Below, in pieces: positions 1 to 12,200 of a stretch of DNA of 64,000 nucleotides (positions are counted from its first letter, which is position 1; the number at the start of each line of letters is the position of its first letter). Where the stretch lies: assembly GCA_004194705.1 (NCBI GenBank), contig SADC01000021.1:659005-723004 (forward strand), read 5' to 3'. This DNA comes from Ditylenchus dipsaci. Taxonomy: Eukaryota > Nematoda > Chromadorea > Rhabditida > Anguinidae. The position numbers were made by a program, and so were the translations under genes. Below the pieces are notes generated by a model that was not told where the DNA came from, did not search any database, and saw only the letters and a program-made list of their open reading frames with translations.

Positions 1-78
1 AAATCCCGATCCCGAATTTTTTTCGGCCGAAAATCCCGTCCCGAAATCCCGCCCGAAGGCCTTTTTCTGTCTCTAAAA
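1..78. mobile_element. End fragment of a hAT-type element (CCCGAAATCCCG repeats)
   Basis: The window opens in short repeats of the type ATCCCGATCCCGAA / CCCGTCCCGAAATCCCG. The same subterminal motifs occur at both ends of the complete element at 48841-49733, so this is probably the right end of another family member cut by the window edge. The other end is outside the window. Confidence 0.5.
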
Positions 79-437
79 ATCACTTAGAAGTCATTTAAAC
101 ATGATTTTCGAATTAGTAAAAAATGCGATCACTTACCCCCCCCCCAGCTAAACAAGTGCGAAAATTGGCACCTGTGGTTGGTTATACCGAAATTGACTGG
201 GGTGTATGTTCCGAAATTTAGCCAAAAATATTTAGCCCAGTGTTTAGATTAAACTTTTAGCCAATATCTCAAAATATTTAGCCAGGCCAAAAATATTTAG
301 GGCAAAATTTTAAGCCAAGTGTTCCGGAATTTAGCCTTAAACCGAGGGAATTGTGGTTTTCGAAACATTTAAAAAGAAACCTAGGTACAAAAATAGGTAT
401 AAGCAAAAGGGCAGTAAAATTCTACTTTCATCACGTG

Positions 438-443
438 TTTATT
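438..443 (-). terminator. AATAAA polyadenylation signal of the zinc-finger gene
   Basis: TTTATT on the plus strand reads AATAAA on the minus strand, about 80 nt downstream of the stop codon at 526, the expected place for the 3' end of the zinc-finger gene. Confidence 0.5.
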
Positions 444-525
444 AAGTAGACCCACACAAGCCAACTAACAATAAAATCAACAGTAGCAATACAGTACCCT
501 AAGAACACAACAATAACGATATCGA

Positions 526-2559
526 TCAGCTGAAAATGACATTTTCTTGTTTCCCTTCAAATGCGAAAATATTCACACTCTTTTGCTGCTGCTTGCCATT
601 CTGCGAGTCATCATCGTATTCTTTCTCCGTTTCGCAGACCTGGGAATGGAAGTTACCCAGTGCTTTCATCACAGTTTTGATTGAAATGGCATGATACTTG
701 CGCAAATGGATGGCATAGAGGCTTCTTTGAGAAAACTTTTTGGAACAATGCCACATTCAAAAGGATATTCACCTGAAAAAAACTGAGTTTAATATGGTTG
801 GGAAAACATGTAAGGTATTTTGTATTTTAGCCCAAGAGCCATAATGTTTTAACACAAAGGTAGTTTATCAATTTGAAATGTACAAGAAACATGTTCACAC
901 GTAATGCCTTATCATGCCTGGCACAAAAAAACAATGAAAGGTTGTAGGTCCAGGAATTGTGACCAAAAATTTTGACCTTCACCCTACCATAGTTGTGCAT
1001 CTCCGAAAAACCACCACCGCCGCCACCGCCGGCGGCGTCGCCAACAACACCGCCGACGCCGGCGGCGCAAAAATCTTGCTAAATTTCACCGCCGCCACCG
1101 CTGCTTTGCCACCACCGCCGCCGCCACCGCCGGCGGCACTTTTTATTTCGCCGCCGCCGGCGCTGCCATCGCCGCCACCGCCGCCGCCAGCTAACGCTTC
1201 ACTGCCAAAAAAAAATTTCTGTTTAATTTATGTTTGTCATAAAATAAAAATTTTTCAAGAGAACAGTAAAATTTTAAATTATGTCATTTTATCATATTTT
1301 CGTAAGATGACCATTCAAAACAAGCATTGTTTTGGCACTTTGTAATTGGTGGTGCCGCCACCGCCGCCACCGCCGCCGCCGCAGCCTATTTACTCCGCCG
1401 CACCGCCACCGCCGCCGCCGACCTCATTTTCAGCCGCCGGCGCAGCCGCCGCCGCCGGCGGCACCGTATATTTTGCCGCCGCCGCCTGGCGGCGCCGCCG
1501 GCGGCGGCGGCGCCGGCGGTGGCGGCGATCCAACTATGCACCCTACGCACAAACATGCTTAGGTGACTTCACAAAGACCAGTCAGATAAACTGGAAGTAA
1601 GCCTCATACCGTATATCCTCTATTTCACGAGCAATCCCTAATAATCGGACACCTTCTCGTTTCACATAAATACTTATTCACGTCTTACCACTTTGATTCC
1701 GAACTGACAATAAAATTTAGCTGAAAAGTAAAAAACCGACTTTTATGCACTTGCGTATTGAGATGGTCATCTAAATCTCCGGCGTCCTGAAGCTGTAGTC
1801 GCACCCCTCTTCCGGGCAGGCATATGATTTTCCAGTCTCTTTTTTTGGTGCGTAACGCTTCTCGTGTACATTGGCAATGTGTCTAAAACCCTCACTCTGA
1901 ATGACACGCGAGAATTGCGAAATAAAAATAGTTTTACCTCCTCAGCTGGCTTCGCGTAGATTTATTTTTTTGGCACTTCGGACATTCGAACAGCATCACT
2001 TCAGGTGTGGTAGAAGTCGTCGCTTTCAATGGATACAGAACGTCTGAGTGTTTTTCCTGCACGTGGCTTTTGATTTTTCTGTATGGCCTAGAAAAGGGAC
2101 TGATTCACTGATTATAGATCACAAAAAACTTACATGATCATTCCACATCCCTCAACCGAACAGCTGACCGCATTATCTCCATGAAATTGCTCTCGGTGAC
2201 GGCGGACCATGGCAGGCTTACGATGCTTATACGGACAATACTCACAAGTACGGAATTTCGGATGCTCAACGGAACTGTGCCTGCGCAGATCATGTTGCGT
2301 GTCGAAAGCTTCATCACAGTTAGCTTCTGGACATTTGTGCCTTTCTAAACAAGAGTTGTAAAACTATTTTCCTGATTTGCTGAATAAGTAATTAAATAAA
2401 ACATACTGGAATGCATGCTTTCCACGTGTTTTCTAAAACAATACGACTTTTAGAAAGAAGCATTTATAGCATAATACATCACCTCACATTTCTTGGCCAA
2501 GGAAAAGTCTTAGGGCACTTCGGACAATTGTAAGTCCTTGGAGACTTCATTGATAAGGT
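526..2559 (-). CDS. C2H2 zinc-finger protein, at least seven fingers, 5' end missing
   Basis: Probable nuclear DNA- or RNA-binding protein; target unknown. Six exons can be read on the minus strand: 2559-2483, 2432-2407, 2344-2134, 2087-1938, 1882-1689 and 772-526. The first five junctions are in phase and have GT-AG borders (GTGATG, GTATGT, GTAAGT, GTAAAA donors; TTTTCAG-type acceptors). Fingers in order: YNCPKCPKTF..H-x4-H, split over exons 1-2; CPEANCDEAF..H-x4-H; CEYCPYKH..H-x4-H; CSVEGCGMIM..H-x4-H; CPKCQKNK..H-x4-H; CPEEGCDYSF..H-x5-H; and a final one ending in SKKFSQRSLYAIHLRKYH. Fingers six and seven are each broken by one missing base (near 1790 and 751). The phase between the last two exons does not match, so a small exon may be missing in the intron that holds the GC-rich element at 988-1538. 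The first exon is not found. The family assignment is firm; the complete model is not. Confidence 0.8.
988..1538. mobile_element. GC-rich hAT-type MITE (CCGCCGG repeats) with 8-bp TSD
   Basis: The inverted ends CATAGTTG... and ...CAACTATG are flanked by the direct repeat CACCCTAC (980-987 and 1539-1546), an 8-bp target-site duplication typical of hAT transposons. The interior is a long run of GCC/CCG triplets in both orientations with an AT-rich centre near 1210-1330. The proline/alanine-rich reading frames here are by-products of the triplet repeat. It lies in the last intron of the zinc-finger gene. Confidence 0.75.
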
Positions 2560-3099
2560 CTGAAAATAATAAGACAAATTTGATTTCATACTACCATTAC
2601 TGAAAAATGAGAAATAAACATGGGGTTTTTCCGACAGGCAATGATTTTGATGTTCTTACATTTGGCCATATCAAAATCTTTAGTTTTCAAAGTTTTTATT
2701 TCACACATAAAGTGGTGGTCCAACATTTTCTAACATTTCTAAAGAGCCATAATTTTTTTCCTATGTCGAATTTCGAAATTGTCTTTGAACAGATCGATTT
2801 AGTTCTCATGCCATCTCATTTATTATACAATGTAAAAACACGATTTTTGTTTCGTCCCCTTGCGGTTTGGAACAGATCCATCTGGACTAGCAGTTACTGC
2901 AGACTGCCAAACCCACGAAGATTTTAATAGAGCAAAAATCGCCTTTTAAGTAAAATGAGCCCAAACACGCATATGAGCATATACAAAACAGACCACTCCA
3001 ATCCCTTTTAAGAAAAAGGGTCATTTTTCGTGGTTGAAAAATCACCCCACTATAAAAGGCCATAACTCAAAATTTTCAGCATGAATCTGTGTTGACACC

Positions 3100-3400
3100 T
3101 GAGAACGGTATAACCACGACTCGGTACAAACTATGAAAGAACATGACTAGGTACCACGGCTCGATATACTTTTTTTACAAATTGTTGACGCTACTTGCAT
3201 ATACCCACCCACCTAAATAAACTCTGGTACGCATACCTTATTTATGCATCCACAGTCACTTTCGAGTGATTTGGGTCTAAGGTTCGTGTGTGTACGCATC
3301 TCAACTGCGAGCCCCCTGTGCCCCGAAGGTTGCGCAGGTCAGAAATGCGTGCACGCACTTACCTTAGACATGATTCTGGGCAAGACTCGCGGTAAAAAGT
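3100..3400. repeat. Dispersed repeat, copy 1 (GCGCATCTCAA / GATGCAT motif)
   Basis: This block contains TTTATGCATCCACAGTCACTTTCGAG and the later motif ACGCATCTCAACTGCGAGCC in pieces that recur at 11300-11470, 14040-14150, 29570-29700 and 42905-43030 in both orientations. It is non-coding, with GAGTCGTGGTACC motifs around it (3115-3160, 3650-3690). No termini were resolved. The remaining stretch 2600-3100 shows no convincing exon. Confidence 0.45.
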
Positions 3401-3814
3401 TCATAAAGAAGCTCTTTTTTCCAAATCCCATGTTGAAAAACATGGTAAGACAGGCAAAAGGTCGAAATTTCAAAATGTCCAAAACTCAATTTTAAGTGAT
3501 TAGAATCCAAAAATAATGTCTTTTTGAAATATTGAGGAGATTTTACGCTGATATGGAATGTTTGAGAATGCCCTAAAATAACATTTTATAATCCGAATGG
3601 TTCGAATACCACTACGCGCATACGCAAGTAGCATCAACAATTTGTAAAAAAGTGTACCGAGTCGTGGTACCGAGTCATAGTTTGTACCGAGTCGTTTGGC
3701 AGTCCTGAAAACATATGGCTCGGCATTTAATTTGTAGTCGTTTGGTATATATCGAAAATTGGTATCGAAAAAAACTGCCGGTTCGCGCCTTAACGCACGG
3801 GCATGCCCCTTTAG

Positions 3815-4850
3815 AGGACCATGTCTCTTCCTGCTCAATGGTCCCGCGCCAATTCAAAAAATTTTCACTGATCATTGAACTTCTCTTTGGTTTTTTCAAC
3901 TAAGTTTCTACAACAAGGCCTAGAATTTAGTTTTAGGTTTAGTTGTGTTAGAAACCAAGTTAAAAAAGGATGGTACTTTCTTCTTACCGCAAAACACTTG
4001 AAAATTACCGCAAATCATTTTTTTATTACCGCAATTTGATTTTCCCGCAAAATACTTTTTTCTTACCGCAAAATACTTTTTTCTTACCGCAAAATACTTT
4101 TTTCTTACCGCAAAAATACTTTTTTCTTACCGCAAAAAATTTTCTCGTCGTTTTTAGTCAAAATTTTGCGGGAATTTGAATTTTTCAGTCAGGAAACAAC
4201 TTGGATCCCTCATAATCCCACCCCAGAATGGCCAGAAGCCCCTGAAAGTTGGTTTTTTCGGGGTTTACTAAAGGGGGAGTAAACTTTTCGAGAAAAATCG
4301 ATTGAGCGGATCAGATTTCGGGTCCGATCGGCTCAATCGCCCACAACTCCACCCTGAACCACTCGAAACCACCATAAACCTGGAATTCTGAGCGATTAAG
4401 CCCATCGGACCCGAAATCTGATCCGCTCAATCGATTTTTCTCGAAAAGTTTACTCCCCTTTAGTAAACCCCGAAAAAACCAACTTTCAGGGGCTTCTGGC
4501 CATTCTGGGGTGGGATTATGAGGGATCCAAGTTGTTTCCTGACTGAAAAATTCAAATTCCCGCAAAATTTTGACTAAAAACGACGAGAAAATTTTTTGCG
4601 GTAAGAAAAAAGTATTTTTGCGGTAAGAAAAAAGTATTTTGCGGTAAGAAAAAAGTATTTTGCGGTAAGAAAAAAGTATTTTGCGGGAAAATCAAATTGC
4701 GGTAATAAAAAAATGATTTGCGGTAATTTTCAAGTGTTTTGCGGTAAGAAGAAAGTACCATCCGTTAAAAAATCCGTACATAACTTCAATGATTAGGGAA
4801 AATTTTTGAATTGGCGCGGGACGATTGATTAGGAAGAGACAGGGTCCTGT
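3815..4850. mobile_element. Palindromic MITE split by a nested foldback element
   Basis: The left arm (about 3815-3967) and right arm (4764-4850) match the uninterrupted palindrome at 19079-19305 (CCGCCAATTCAAAAA ... TTTTTGAATTGGCGCGGG). In this copy the right arm is cut by the element at 3968-4763. The order of events is therefore this MITE first, then the MULE-like insertion. Confidence 0.6.
3968..4763. mobile_element. MULE-like foldback element with TTACCGCAAAATAC tandem TIRs, 9-bp TSD
   Basis: A near-perfect palindrome with arms of about 370 bp and ends GGATGGTACTTTC / GAAAGTACCATCC. The direct repeat GTTAAAAAA flanks both sides (3959-3967 and 4764-4772). Each arm holds about six tandem units of roughly 21 bp with the core CTTACCGCAAAATACTTTTT. 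The two 69-codon reading frames in the arms (3970-4179 plus, 4552-4761 minus) are identical because the arms are inverted copies; they are not genes. Nine-bp TSDs and long TIRs are the usual signs of Mutator-like or FB-type elements. Confidence 0.8.
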
Positions 4851-4906
4851 AATCCCCATCCCATATAATGCCCACTCCCATTTTTGACTAGGATGTCAGA
4901 GTTAAG

Positions 4907-5104
4907 GCAGGGCTTCCATCTCAAATTTAAAAAAAGGACATTTGGTCAAAAAACAGGAATTTGAAGGAAAAAGTCCATTTTATCTAGTGCTTATTGCCAT
5001 TTTGAAGCGAAAAAAAAAAGATTTTGACTAAAGCTTCGAAAATAAAAAAAGATTTGCGGTCTCAAAAAAGGATAAATCTTTTAAAAAGGACATATGGCAG
5101 CCCC
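4907..5104. mobile_element. Short hAT-type MITE with 8-bp TSD GAGTTAAG
   Basis: The ends GCAGGGCTTCCAT and ATGGCAGCCCC are imperfect inverted repeats. The 8-bp direct repeat GAGTTAAG sits exactly outside both ends (4899-4906, 5105-5112). The interior is AT-rich and non-coding. The next stretch, 5113-5651, holds no feature I can recognise apart from a short tandem duplication around 5400-5500. Confidence 0.7.
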
Positions 5105-5651
5105 GAGTTAAGCCATTTTCAATTTAAATTTCAAAATTTTTCAGGGTTGAAAAATAATTCCCCTGGGGAATCGAAAAAGGTTATGTAGCATGTCTCTTAA
5201 AGTCTAGTTTTGTCTGGTTGCCAAAGCTTCTGTATCTGAATGAAAAAATAGGAAGCATAGGACGGAATCATGACCTTGAAAAAAGTATCCTGAAGCTCAT
5301 CCAAGCTGTCAATTTACGTTTGCAAGTGATCCTCTCAGAGGTTGAAATTTTTATGATACTGAAAAAAGCTCCTTGATGATGGGTGATATGTTTTGCTACC
5401 CATCTACATAAAATACGAAAAGAAACTAGAATGCAGGTCAACCGTTTATCAACCGTTTATATGCACATAAAATATGAAAAGAAACTCGAATGCAGGTCAA
5501 CCGTTTATCTAACACGATTTTTGTACAACATCTGCTTTTGATAGACAAATTTTTTAACGCAAGAAAATTATTTATGGATTATCGCACAATTAATTTGACT
5601 CTCTGCTTGACAGAGAGGAAGATGACGAGCAGAAATCCTCTAATTTTCCCA

Positions 5652-6284
5652 CTACTTGGAACTTTTTGGTTTATTTGCTGTTACACTATTCCGGCTGGTA
5701 TCAATTCCAGACTCCTGCAAAATATCAAAAGTTAACAATTCATAACCTAGCAATTTTTTCAACATACATGATCTTGCAGTCCCACATCGTTCAGTTCTTC
5801 CGGCTTTAACAGCCCAAATTTCTCAGCCAACAAACCTGCTCTTCAAGTGTTGGTATCATGTCAGTCCTTCTAGATGTGAGACGCTCCAAATGGTCTGTCA
5901 ATCTGTGTTTTCCTCCTCTTTTCCCATCTATTTCTTCTTGCTCTTCCTGACTACTAGAATCAGTGGTGACCATCTTTTCCAATCTCTGCTCCAGCCAATC
6001 ACTATTTTCTTTATTGAAATTCTCAAATGTCTCAATTGTTGAATTGAGACTTCCAAGATCAGCTGTGTACTCAAAATTTGATGATCTGTTGCCAACCACC
6101 CCATGTACTCTGCCAATTAGCAAGCCAATGTCTTGAGGTATCACAAATTTGCCAAATCTGTTGTGAGCGAAGAACTCGGGAATCACATCTTCTGAGGAAT
6201 AAGCAAATCTAGCCACGATGAATCGGCTTAGTTGAGACTTCAATGCCCCTTTTTCTATGTTTAGCAGTGGTGTAGAGGATGTGC
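5652..6284 (-). CDS. IL-17R-like gene, exons 11-12: end of SEFIR domain and C-terminal tail
   Basis: Exon 11 (6284-5768) opens after TTATTTTTAG and continues in phase from exon 10 at 15220. It contains [20 protein letters not shown], which fits the last beta-strand block of a SEFIR domain (in IL-17RA the equivalent region has a YVVCYF-type strand followed by an acidic DVP motif). An acidic linker follows. The frame slips once: LEEQ continues in another frame as [20 protein letters not shown], explained by one missing T at 5832-5834. Exon 12 (5714-5652) adds 20 residues and the TAG stop. A complete intron of 53 nt separates them. Confidence 0.75.
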
Positions 6285-9200
6285 CTAAAAATAATCGCTA
6301 TAATGATTATTAGTGAATGAGAATAAATATGCTTTTCTGATTCTTTCGCATCCCATTTTATTTTTTTGGTTATTATCCGTAATTCAAAAAGTTTTTGAAG
6401 CGCAGTTTATGCAGTGTTTGCACTCACAGTTGAGTGAGATTTTGAAAAATGCACCATAACTTTTTTCTAATCAGGAAATTTCAGTCTTTAATATTTATGA
6501 TCTTTATCTCATTTCTATTTTTGAGTCTGTATGTGTAGCCAGATTTTAATTTTTGTTTGCAAAAATTTGAGATTTTGATCATTCTAACTCAAAAGTTCCC
6601 AGTGAGCTCACTGAGTGTAATAACGTAAAAAGTGGGAAGCTAACCCACTAGGCTACACGTGTAGATCTTATAGAATAGTAGTAATTTTACCTATATAACA
6701 CTAAGGTAGCTTTGAGTGAGAGCAGTGAAAATCTCAAATTTATGCAGATAAAAATAAAATGATGGCTGCTCATTAAAGACTCAAAAATGAAAATGAAATA
6801 AAGATCATAAATATTGAAAACTGAAATTTCGTTGTTAGTAAAAGTCATGGTGCACTTTCATATTCTCACCCAATTGTGAGTGAAAACACCGATATGAAAG
6901 ATTTTTAATTGCACCTAATCAAAAAGTGAGAGACTAAGTAAACCTTTGACTGCACTATACTTGTAATCAATGCTGGTCAAGTCTACGACTACAGCTCCGG
7001 GCCAGAGTTAGAGAAATGATTTTGAAAGTTTGGATCTAGAGCCCGACAGAAAATTATAAATATCAAAGCTGGATCGAAAATTTTGCAGTTTCAGAGCAGG
7101 AGCAAGATTAAGGTTATTGACCACCACAGCTTGCAGCCCTATTTCAATACTTAACTATTCCACGAGCGTACTTGCACACTCGCCAAAAATAAAAAAAGCG
7201 ACGGCGCCAGCGCCGGCGCTTTTTCATTTACGCCGCCAGCGCCGGCTGCAGCGCCGGGTCATTAAAATTTTCGCCGCCGGCGCTTTCCTTTTTTTGCCGG
7301 CGGCGCGTTGGTGCGGCGCCGGCTTATGTATAATATTTTTCCCTGTAGTTTTTCATAGTTTTTCCAATAGTTTTTCCCTGTCTGGATCTCATATCTGAGA
7401 GTCAGAACGAGTCTGACAAGAGTTGCTGAAATGGCCGGTCATTTTCTAAAGCGGTCAAATGACCGGTCATTTTCTAAAATGACGTCATTTTCTGTCATTT
7501 TCCTAATTTTACATGCCTCTTGCAAATAGTGCTAATTGTTGTTCAAATACGCTTTATTGATCGAAACAAATACATTTGTACACATCCCTCTCAACTGAAA
7601 TCATCCATAAACAATTCATGCATTTCGCTCGAGAGATTTTCTTCTTCATTTTCATTTGCTTCCTCCGACATCTCCGAATTTACTGCTTTCTTGAAGAGAT
7701 CCCTGTTCTCCAGCAGTAGATTGTGCTTGATGAAGACAATTTGGCTGGTGGTGTCGTCCTTCATTCTAAAGAAACCACACATAATCATCAACAATATTAA
7801 GGCAAAAGTTAGAAAATTAAAAATCTGTTCTGGAGCTTCGTATGGATTCCACCTCTCAGAGACCAGTTCCTCTCAGTAGGGGCAGCTAAAGAAGAAAGCT
7901 TGGAAACGAAAGGATAACAATCATGCGATAAGTATTTGGCAGTTACAACATTTGGCAGTTAACTTTGGCAGTTACAAACCTTCAAGTGCTTCTCCATATG
8001 ATCAGGGTGAGCTGCGTAGCGGTCTTGACAAAATTTGCAGTATCCAACGAATGCTTCCTTTTGCTGTTGGTCTCTTTCTTCCGCTCGTAAAAGTTTCAGC
8101 ACCAGGCAAGTGGCTTTTTTTTTATCGATATGGCAATATAAAATCAAGGCAATGAGAGAAATACAGTGATGAAGCAATAACATTCAGCAAACGACACATG
8201 GGAACTATCCTAACGTCAACCAGTTCAAAAGAAAGGAGAACTAGAAAATGACCAGAATCTATATGACTAGTCATTTTGTACAGTCAAACCTCGATATAGT
8301 GGCCCCCACCTCAAGTTCGTTCCCACCTAGGGTCCGACACTTTTTTTAACCCTATTTTTGAAATAATTTATCGATTCTGTTATGACAGTCTGGTCGCAAA
8401 TATCGTAAGGATTCCGATTTTGCCGATCGTTTTTAATAACTAAATAGTTTTTGCATTTAAAAAGCAAAACCTCGATATAGTGGCCCCCTTAAAAAAATTA
8501 GAGGGCCACTATATCGAGGTTTTGCTTTTAAATGCAAAAACTATTTAGTTATTAAAAAACGATCGGCAAAATCGGAATCCTTACGATATTTGCGACCAGA
8601 CTGTCATAACATAATCAATAAATTATTTCAAAAACAGGGTTAAAAAAGTGTCGGACCCTAGGTGGGAACGAACTTGAGGTGGGGGCCACTATATCGAGGT
8701 TTGACTGTATTAAATGACCGGTCATTTGACCGTTCAGCAACTCTAAGTCTGACAGTCAGAATAATTTCCCGCGCTTTCTGACTGCCAGAATTTTTGAATT
8801 TTCATTCTGACTTTCATTCTCTCTCTGACTATTGAGAACACTGTTTCCTTGTGGTTCAACTCAAGCAAAGCGCCAAGAATTTAATTGTTTTTTTCTCGTT
8901 TAGTCACTCAAAAATCAGATAACGTATTTCTCTATTAATTCCCCTCCCCAAAAGTGGGAATTTCAATTTTATGGCATTGCCCTCCTTTCGCTGATCACTG
9001 GTGGCGGACATGTTTCCCCCAGTGGAATGCTTGCTGATTGAGAAGGCCGCCAAAAAGGAGATTCAGAGAGCACATTGACCGGTAGTAGACAGTAGTGGAA
9101 AAGACTGAGGACGGTCTTGTGGTAGGGGGATAGGTGTAATGGAGGCAGATAGCAGAGAAATAAGAAACAGGCCTGGGGCGACCCGATAGCTCAAATGGTT

Positions 9201-12200
9201 AGAGCGCCGACTTGGAAGGAGGATATCGTTGGATTTTTTTCCCAGGCCTGTACAAAAGCCGTACGCGGCCACTGGCGTACGCTTACTTCACTCAAAAATC
9301 AGATAACGTATTTTCTCTATTGATTTCCCTCCCCAAAAGTGGGAATTTTCAATTTTATGGCATTGCCTATCGACCCACTTTCTTATAATGGCTCTTGAGT
9401 GTGTAACATACAAAAAATGTAGCTGGGAATCTGGGCAACATTTCAGTATGTTATATACTCAGGAGTCTATATAAAAATGGTTATATAGGCCATGCCAAAA
9501 AATTCCCACTTTTGGGGAGAGGAATTAGCAGAGAAATTACGCTATTTATTTCGATATAAAACAGATTCTCCTTAAGAATTAGCGGCGCTAGTAGCGAATA
9601 CCACCCCCCCCCCCCAAGGATCCGACCTTTTAAAAATTGCTGTAACTACCCTTTCAAACAACAAGTTTAGGATTAGCCTTAGGCTTGGGGGTAGGCTAGC
9701 GTACGGAAGTTGTGACTAATAACTGTGTTACGCACTTTTTCTGGGTCTGGGACATAAATTTGGGTACTTTTTACTTAAGTGAAAAAAGGGCTAAATTCTG
9801 GTATACCCCCAGCACTCAATTTTGGTATACCCCCAGCACTTAATTTGGGATACACTCCTCATGTTACCCCACGATTGAAAGCTGAGGATGTTAGCTACAC
9901 GATGGTGTGAAAATTTCTTGGTTTAGTTCACAAAATGTACATCTTCTAATTAAAATATAATTGAATCATTTCGAATGAAAATTGAATACTCAAAGATGAT
10001 TTAGTTCTAATTTAATTAAAAGATGTGCATTTTTGTGAACTAAACTAAGAAATTTTACACCATCGTGTAGCTAACATCCTCAGCTTTCAATCGTGGGGTA
10101 ACATGAGGAGTGTGTTCCGAATTGAGTGCTGGGGTATACCAGAATTGTACCGAAAAAAGTGAAAATCGTTGGGGGGGGGGTGTTGGTATTCGCTACTAAA
10201 GTCGAATTAGCTGTAAATTTATCCATATTCAATTCCCAGATCAATATTGAGTTCGAAAAATACAATTCGCACATGAGATTCTTCAAGATTTTAGTACTCC
10301 CTCTTTCCATAAAAAACAATTAAGAACGAAAAACAATTACAGATAACTTTATTTCTAGCGTCAAGTTTTTAACAAACGATCAGAAACAAAACAAAATATG
10401 AAGCTAAAGGTCCATAAACAATGAGGCAATCTTAAGCAATTCTTTTGTTGTCTTCTAATTGGTGCTGAAGGATGCAGTCACGCCAGGCCACCAGCACATC
10501 GTCAGCGTTTTACAGCACGGCTCTGATTGCAACATCTGTGGGCCAGATTAGATTTTTCATCGAGAGATGAGGCTCAAACTCATCAAACCTGTTAATTAAA
10601 TCTCACAATAAAATATGAAATGAAACGCAAAGTCTCACTCGGTTTAATTGTCTGATTTTCGCAAACAGATAAAAGACCTCTTTTAAAACAGCATTTCTAA
10701 TAATCTTTCATCTTCCAATAGCTCAAAGTGTTTCCCCAATGTTCCGACTGCGAATGAACGAGCATCAGTCAGAAGGCCAATAGCGCCACTTTTAGTTTAA
10801 AACGAGAAGATTAAATCCACACTTTAGCAAGTGATTGCCCTAAAACGTATATGTCTTCTGAATCTGAATAACTTCCAAATTGTCATTGAAACGATGGCGC
10901 TAGAATTACGACGGGAGTAGGCTGAATGAATCATGGCAACCAATTTTCTTGATGTGTGCTGCTCAGCATCGAAATTTCGACGCTACTTTGATATATTCCC
11001 CCCCCCCTTCCCCAAAAGCTACTTTGATATACCGCCCCGCCCCCTCAAAAATCGGACCTGCTATGATATACCACCCCCCCCTCCCAAAAAATCAAGATTT
11101 TTAGGAGTTGTCAAAAGTCATTTTTAAGTAATAATTTTGCTATAAAAGGACCAGAAAAGTGATTTTGAAAGGAGGAAGGGCTGTATTGGGAGGGAAGGGA
11201 ATAATACAGTGGCCACTTTTTAGCTGCTTTACCATGTTTTTCAACTCGGGCCGTGGCAAAAGTAGACTTTATATGCATTTTATGATCAAGTGTACTTCTC
11301 GGAATCATGTCTAAGGTAAGTGCGTGCGCGCATCTCTAACTCTAAAGCCCCCCCCCCCGGCTCACGGGCTTGGAGTTGAGATGCGCACACCCACATACCT
11401 TAGACACAAATCACTCGAAAGTGACTCTGGATGCATGAAAAAACATGCATACAAGAGTTATTTATGCGGTAGGCCCCAGTATTCAAAACGATGTTCAACA
11501 TGTTCGATTATTCGGCCGAAAAGGGTTTCCCCCCTTTTCGGGCCTGTGGCTACGAGCCAGAGGCTCAGCCATCCAAAAATCAAACGACAACCCTCGGGAT
11601 CCACCCGGCTGGTCGGCCTGACCCCCTGAAAGTACTTATACTTTTTCCTGTACCACAAGTTCCTGGGTTTGTAAGGGCCTTCAACGCTTGGAGAATCGAT
11701 ACTCTTTGGTACTTATAGGCTCTATAGAAGTTTCATAGTAGCGCCGAAATTTCCCCTTTTCCAGCGATCATGTTCAGACTATAAGATAGAACGTGTAAAT
11801 GATGGCATCAAAAAGACAAAGGTACCAAATTTCTCCCCTTCAAGCAATTTCTGATAGGCCAATAGCTCGTTGTCCGTGGTTTCTCTCCTGAGAGGGCTTT
11901 GCTAGAATTGTAACCTGTTCCACGTGATTACGACTGCATGCTGTCTCTTGGCTGAAAGTTCTGCTTTTGATTTAGCCTACAGCTGTTGCTCATCAGCTTG
12001 CTTTACTAAAATGAAGAAATCTCTAAAATAATAGACAAAACAAGATAAAAAGGCTTACGAAGAAGGATCAATGTGGCAGCCTTAGCTCGGCTTGCAGCCT
12101 GTGCTTTCGCTTGCTTTTTCTTCTACACCACATGGATTAGTGCTTCTCTTGCTGAAACCTGCTGCTTTTGACCGGTTGACTCATTTACTCTCGATCCCTG

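Noticed and set aside
959..1600. Proline/alanine/arginine-rich reading frames on the plus strand
   Set aside because: They follow the GCC/CCG triplet repeat of the MITE at 988-1538; no splice sites or non-repetitive sequence support a gene.
1798..1800. True stop ending the zinc-finger protein after RTPEI
   Set aside because: The next frame immediately supplies the missing His residues of the sixth finger (DLDDHLNTQVHK), so a one-base gap is more likely than a real C-terminus.
3970..4761. Two identical 69-codon proteins on opposite strands
   Set aside because: They are the two arms of a perfect palindrome; translation follows the TTACCGCAAAATAC unit.
9180..9255. Functional tRNA gene
   Set aside because: The D-arm half is good, but anticodon and T stems do not pair and the T-loop is replaced by a T-run.
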